A DNA stretch of 64,000 nt from the NCBI RefSeq assembly GCF_003012815.1, contig NZ_PXYJ01000002.1, forward strand, positions 496,001 through 560,000, read 5' to 3'. Positions within the stretch are counted from its first letter, which is position 1; the number at the start of each line of letters is the position of its first letter. The notes below the pieces were generated by a model. That model saw nothing but the letters and a program-made list of their open reading frames with translations. It was not told where the DNA came from and did not search any database. Positions 60,617 through 64,000 of this stretch are shown piece after piece. A program made the position numbers and the translations under genes. The stretch is from Allosphingosinicella vermicomposti (GTDB lineage Bacteria; Pseudomonadota; Alphaproteobacteria; Sphingomonadales; Sphingomonadaceae).

Positions 60617-61618
60617 ATGAGGATCGCCATATTCGGTGCGGGATCGATCGGCTGCTTCGTCGGCGGAGCCTGGGCATCACGGGGCGCCGACGTTACCCTG
60701 ATCGGGCGCCCTCATGTTGGCGACGAACTTGTCCGGCACGGCCTGAAGCTCAGCGCTTATGATGGATGGTCCACTTTTTTACCGCCGGACGCGGTCCGGT
60801 TCACCAGCGATGCCGCTGCGCTTGCCGGTGCCGACATCATAGTCCTGACGGTAAAAAGCGTGGCGACCGAGATTGCGGCCCGTGACATAGCCCATCACGC
60901 CCGGCTCGCCGTGCCCGTGGTCAGCGTCCAGAACGGCGTCGCCAATGCCGAACGCCTGCGCGCCCTACTGCCGGGCCACACGATCCTTGCAGGCATGGTG
61001 CCCTATAATGTCGCCCGCCTTGGCGACGGGCGGTGGCACAAGGGGACGAAGGGCGATCTCGTCATGGATGCCGGACCCGTAGGCGAGGCGCTGCGTGCCA
61101 TTGCGGGGCCCGGCCCGGCGGCGCTGCGGCTCTCCGCCGATATGCCGAGCCTGCTCTGGGGCAAGCTGGTCATCAACCTCAACAATGCAGTGAACGCATT
61201 GTCCGGGCTGCCTTTACGTGCCCAGCTTCGGCAGCGTGGCTACCGGCGCGTGGTCGCGGCAGCGCAAAGGGAAATGCTTATCCTGCTCGCCGCGGCAGAT
61301 ATTCGCCCGGCCAAGGTGAGCGCCCTGCCGCCCTCTATTCTACCTTATGCTTTTGCGGCGCCGGATTGGCTATTCAACGGCTTGCTGCTGCATGCGCATA
61401 AAGTCGATGCCACGGCCCGTAGTTCGATGGCTGACGATTTTGCGGCGGGGCGGGCGACCGAGATCGACTATCTGAATGGAGGGGTGGTTGCTCTCGCGCG
61501 GCGGATCGGAAAGGCGGCACCCGTCAATGCCCGCATTGTCGGGCTGGTCCGCGATGCCGAACGGGGCGGGCGCCGCGATTGGAACGCGGATGCGCTTCAA
61601 AAGGCGGTGCTGACTTAA
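60617..61618 (+). CDS. panE: 2-dehydropantoate 2-reductase (ketopantoate reductase)
   Basis: A 333-residue enzyme. Rossmann motif GAGSIGCFVGG at about residue 7, KSVATE, the conserved QNGVANAERLR, the catalytic Lys in WGKLVINLNNAVNAL and the C-terminal helical domain with EIDYLNGGVV fit the ApbA/PanE family. It reduces ketopantoate to pantoate with NADPH in coenzyme A synthesis. GGAGGAAGG lies upstream. Members of the family also act on other 2-keto acids, so the substrate is likely but unproven. Confidence 0.93.
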   Translation: MRIAIFGAGSIGCFVGGAWASRGADVTLIGRPHVGDELVRHGLKLSAYDGWSTFLPPDAVRFTSDAAALAGADIIVLTVKSVATEIAARDIAHHARLAVPVVSVQNGVANAERLRALLPGHTILAGMVPYNVARLGDGRWHKGTKGDLVMDAGPVGEALRAIAGPGPAALRLSADMPSLLWGKLVINLNNAVNALSGLPLRAQLRQRGYRRVVAAAQREMLILLAAADIRPAKVSALPPSILPYAFAAPDWLFNGLLLHAHKVDATARSSMADDFAAGRATEIDYLNGGVVALARRIGKAAPVNARIVGLVRDAERGGRRDWNADALQKAVLT

Positions 61619-61644
61619 TCTTGTCGGAATCGGCTGTTACTGAC

Positions 61645-62058
61645 ATGATTGTGAACAATATGACTCAAGCCTACCGCTATCCGATCGGGATTGACCCCGC
61701 CGACATCGACTTCATGGGTCATGTCAACAATGCCACTTATCTGAAATGGGTGCAGTCTGCGGTCATCAGCCACTGGCAGAAGCTGGCGCCGGCGGAGGCC
61801 GTTGCGCGCCACCTGTGGGTCGCGCTCAAGCACGAGATCACCTACCGCAAGCCAGCCTTCCTCGATGACGAGGTCTTTGCCTCCGTCGTGCTGGAAAAGG
61901 TGGAAGGTGCGCGCGCTTTCTACCAAACGCTCATCAAGCGCGGTGAAGATGTACTCGCCGAAGTCCAATCGAGCTGGTGTTGCCTCGACGCCGCCACGCG
62001 CCGCCCCGCCCGCATCGCCAAGGACATTGCGGCCTATTTCTTCCCCGAACGGGATTAG
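61645..62058 (+). CDS. acyl-CoA thioesterase, hot-dog fold (4HBT/YbgC-like)
   Basis: A 137-residue protein (from 61645; an ATG at 61660 is equally possible and neither has a clear ribosome site). The signature PADIDFMGHVNNATYLKWVQ contains the catalytic Asp of 4-hydroxybenzoyl-CoA thioesterase-type enzymes, and HEITYRKPAF is the second conserved strand. It should hydrolyse an acyl-CoA in the cytoplasm; the substrate is unknown. It begins 26 bases after panE on the same strand. Confidence 0.9.
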   Translation: MIVNNMTQAYRYPIGIDPADIDFMGHVNNATYLKWVQSAVISHWQKLAPAEAVARHLWVALKHEITYRKPAFLDDEVFASVVLEKVEGARAFYQTLIKRGEDVLAEVQSSWCCLDAATRRPARIAKDIAAYFFPERD

Positions 62059-62074
62059 AACGCATAATCGCCAT

Positions 62075-62147
62075 CGTCATTGCGAGGAGCGTAGCGACGC
62101 GGCAATCCAAGCGCCGGTCGATTGCTTCGCTAACGCTCGCAATGACG
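62075..62147. repeat. REP-like palindrome, family A (short form)
   Basis: CGTCATTGCGAGGAGCG with GGCAATCCA and the inverted GATTGCTTCGC and GCTCGCAATGACG, between the convergent thioesterase and DUF853 genes. Confidence 0.85.
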
Positions 62148-62154
62148 ATGTGGA

Positions 62155-63699
62155 TTATCGCCCCTTGAACAGTCCGCCGAGCAAGCCGCGGATCAATGAG
62201 TTAGCGACCGTGTTCACGACTTGGCGCTGGGCCGATTTGCCAACCTGACGCATCAGTTCCTCATGCAGCGGCGCATTGGCGCGGCGCTCCCGCTCGATCC
62301 GCGCCTGCTCGCGTGCCTGAGCCGCTTCGACCTTCATCCGCTCCGCCGCAGCTTTAGTTTCCGCTTTCTGCGCTTCGACGGCAGCGGCAGCGGCGGCTGC
62401 CTCTTCGCCCCGAGCCTTCAATATTTCCTCGGCGCTTTCACGATCCACGGCGGTGTCATATTTTCCGGCCACCGGAGAGGTCGACTGAATGATCGCCCGC
62501 TCGCGAGGTTCCAGCGGCCCAAGCCGTGAGCGCGGCGGCTTGATCAGGGTCCGCTCGACCGGAGACGGCGAGCCGTCAACCTGAAGCAGCGACACCAGCG
62601 CCTCACCCACCTTAAGCTCCGTAATCGCCGTTTCGACATCGAGAGCCGGGTTGACGCGGAACGTCTCGGCTGCCGCCTTGATCGCTCGCTGGTCGCGCGG
62701 CGTGAAAGCGCGCAACGCATGCTGGATGCGGTTGCCAAGCTGGCCCGCAACGTCCTCCGGAATGTCGATCGGGTTTTGCGTTACGAAATAGACGCCAACG
62801 CCCTTGGACCGGATCAGGCGCACGACCTGCCCGATCTTGTCCTGAAGCGCGGGCGGCGCATCGTCGAACAGCAAATGCGCCTCGTCGAAGAAGAAGACGA
62901 GCACCGGCCGATCCAGATCGCCAACCTCTGGAAGCGTCTCGAACAATTCTGACAGCAGCCAGAGAAGGAAGGTCGCATAGAGTTTCGGCGTCGCCATCAA
63001 CCGGTCGGCAGCAAGGATATTGATGAAGCCGCGACCCTGATCGTCCTTCTGCAACAGATCGGCGATATCGAGCGCTGGTTCGCCGAAGAACATTTTACCG
63101 CCCTGCGATTCCAGCTGCAGTAATTGCCGCTGAATCGCGCCGACGCTGGCCTTCGTCACGTTGCCGTAGCGGGCGCTCAGATCCCCCGCCTTGTCCGCGC
63201 AATAAGCGAGCAGGGCCTGCAAGTCTTCAAGGTCGAGAAGAAGCAGCCCTTCTTCGTCCGCCACATGAAAAGCGATCGTCAGTACGCCTTCCTGCACCTC
63301 ATTGAGGTTCATCAAGCGGGCAAGAAGCAGCGGGCCCATTTCGGTGACGGTGGTGCGGACCGGATGTCCCTGCTCACCGAATATGTCCCAGAAGATCGCG
63401 GGATTATCGCTATATGCGAACCCCTCCATGCCGATCTCGGCGGCGCGGGCGGTGAGCGCGGCATGGGCTTTGCCGGTCGGCGATCCCGCCATGGCGATGC
63501 CCGCCAGATCGCCCTTCACATCGGCGAGGAAGACCGGCACGCCAGCGGCCGAAAAGCTTTCGGCCAGGCCCTGTAGCGTCACGGTTTTGCCGGTGCCGGT
63601 CGCGCCCGCGATCAACCCGTGGCGGTTTGCGCGATTGAGGATGAGCTGCTGCCTTTGCCCGCCGCCGAGGCCGACGAAGATTGAGCCTGCATCATCCAT
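62155..63699 (-). CDS. DUF853 / HerA-like ATPase
   Basis: A 514-residue P-loop ATPase. The ATG at 63699 follows GGGAGG by four to five bases. Walker A is [10 protein letters not shown] (about 33), Walker B is [13 protein letters not shown] (about 265). [16 protein letters not shown] and [20 protein letters not shown] are family hallmarks. The C-terminal ~100 residues are Ala/Glu/Lys-rich coiled coil ([19 protein letters not shown]) before a conserved tail. HerA-like ATPases move DNA with NurA-type nucleases in archaea; the role of the bacterial DUF853 branch is unknown. It is separated by 63 bases from the protease gene upstream. Confidence 0.93.
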   Translation of the reverse strand: MDDAGSIFVGLGGGQRQQLILNRANRHGLIAGATGTGKTVTLQGLAESFSAAGVPVFLADVKGDLAGIAMAGSPTGKAHAALTARAAEIGMEGFAYSDNPAIFWDIFGEQGHPVRTTVTEMGPLLLARLMNLNEVQEGVLTIAFHVADEEGLLLLDLEDLQALLAYCADKAGDLSARYGNVTKASVGAIQRQLLQLESQGGKMFFGEPALDIADLLQKDDQGRGFINILAADRLMATPKLYATFLLWLLSELFETLPEVGDLDRPVLVFFFDEAHLLFDDAPPALQDKIGQVVRLIRSKGVGVYFVTQNPIDIPEDVAGQLGNRIQHALRAFTPRDQRAIKAAAETFRVNPALDVETAITELKVGEALVSLLQVDGSPSPVERTLIKPPRSRLGPLEPRERAIIQSTSPVAGKYDTAVDRESAEEILKARGEEAAAAAAAVEAQKAETKAAAERMKVEAAQAREQARIERERRANAPLHEELMRQVGKSAQRQVVNTVANSLIRGLLGGLFKGR

Positions 63700-63762
63700 A
63701 AAACCTCCCATACATTGCCGCGCCCTTTGTGACCCAAAAGGCGCGGCAAGGCGACAGGATTA

Positions 63763-64000
63763 TCAGCGGCTGGAAAGCTCCACCCCAACGTAAATGGGTG
63801 GCGTATTTCCGCGGCGGATGAGCAGCAACACGCTCTTGCGATTTGCCGAGCGGGCCGCCTGGACAATGGCTGCCGCTTCCTCCGGCGTCCGCGTCGGACG
63901 CTGGTTGATCGACAAGATGATGTCGCCGCGACGAACGCCCTTCGCCGCCGCATCGCTCGACGCATTAACCTCGGCGATCACAACACCCTTCAAATTGACG
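63763..64000 (-). CDS. C-terminal PDZ domain of a DegP/HtrA-type serine protease (5' part outside window)
   Basis: Only the last ~78 residues are in the window and the frame is open at the edge. They form the end of a PDZ domain: VVIAEVNASSDAAAKGVRRGDIILSINQ (in part) and an ending PPIYVGVEL typical of the second PDZ of DegP/DegQ-like periplasmic proteases. The catalytic domain cannot be checked here. The apparent TTG start at 63993 is inside the domain and is not real. Confidence 0.85.
   Translation of the reverse strand, partial: VNLKGVVIAEVNASSDAAAKGVRRGDIILSINQRPTRTPEEAAAIVQAARSANRKSVLLLIRRGNTPPIYVGVELSSR

Overview
The window is a 64 kb chromosomal stretch, GC-rich and densely coding, from an alphaproteobacterium that is most likely a member of the Sphingomonadales. 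The reasons are two large TonB-dependent receptors with glycan or ester hydrolases beside them, the gene order rne-amiC-mrcA-prfB, the run ribF-ileS-lspA-DUF3035, LytS/LytTR-type signalling, a QueF and DUF853 set, and many palindromic intergenic (REP-like) elements. The genus cannot be fixed from the sequence alone. No rRNA, CRISPR array, prophage or intact insertion sequence is visible. Two tRNA genes are present: Arg(CCG) and Gln(CTG).

Layout. 1-2.5 kb: 3' end of a TonB-dependent receptor coupled to an HSL-type alpha/beta hydrolase, then a good terminator and a tRNA. 3.0-12.6 kb (minus strand): a LytS-like histidine kinase and LytTR response regulator upstream of a 2480-residue repeat-rich autotransporter. 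12.9-21.7 kb: secreted SGNH and endonuclease/exonuclease/phosphatase-fold hydrolases, then a probable glucan-utilisation locus (GH144-like lipoprotein, OAR-type TonB receptor, divergent GH3 beta-glucosidase), which I suggest handles beta-1,2-glucans. 21.7-29.8 kb: TypA, a membrane-anchored HEPN-like protein of foreign composition, several small secreted proteins, a HAD phosphatase and a metallophosphoesterase. 29.8-34.1 kb: DUF423, a CydX-like micro-ORF, cydB and cydA behind an FNR/FixK-type box, and a divergent orphan LytS-like kinase. 34.2-40.1 kb: M49-like metallopeptidase, tRNA-Gln, Ppx/GppA, RlmE, DsbA-like and M48-TPR proteins.

40.3-48.8 kb: RNase E, then AmiC, PBP1A and RF2 (divergent from rne), then a methyltransferase-like lipoprotein whose 5' end carries a perfect 30-bp inverted repeat. 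48.9-56.2 kb: short RadC, thyA, a DHFR of lower GC, ribF, ileS, lspA and a DUF3035 lipoprotein. ileS contains an in-frame palindromic element of about 110 bp in its catalytic region and is flanked by two related repeats. 56.4-64 kb: TorF-type porin, a cystathionine beta-lyase interrupted by one in-frame amber codon, sseA, a secreted unknown, queF, panE, a hot-dog thioesterase, a DUF853 ATPase and the 3' end of a DegP/HtrA-type protease.

The most unusual themes are: (i) palindromic repeats of at least five families that not only fill gaps but enter coding sequence (inside ileS, at the start of the methyltransferase-like lipoprotein gene, at the end of amiC); (ii) the two-component system next to a giant, internally duplicated autotransporter with a structured mRNA leader; (iii) the putative beta-glucan locus with an intercistronic terminator; and (iv) foreign-looking single-gene islands (the HEPN-like gene and the DHFR gene) among housekeeping genes.
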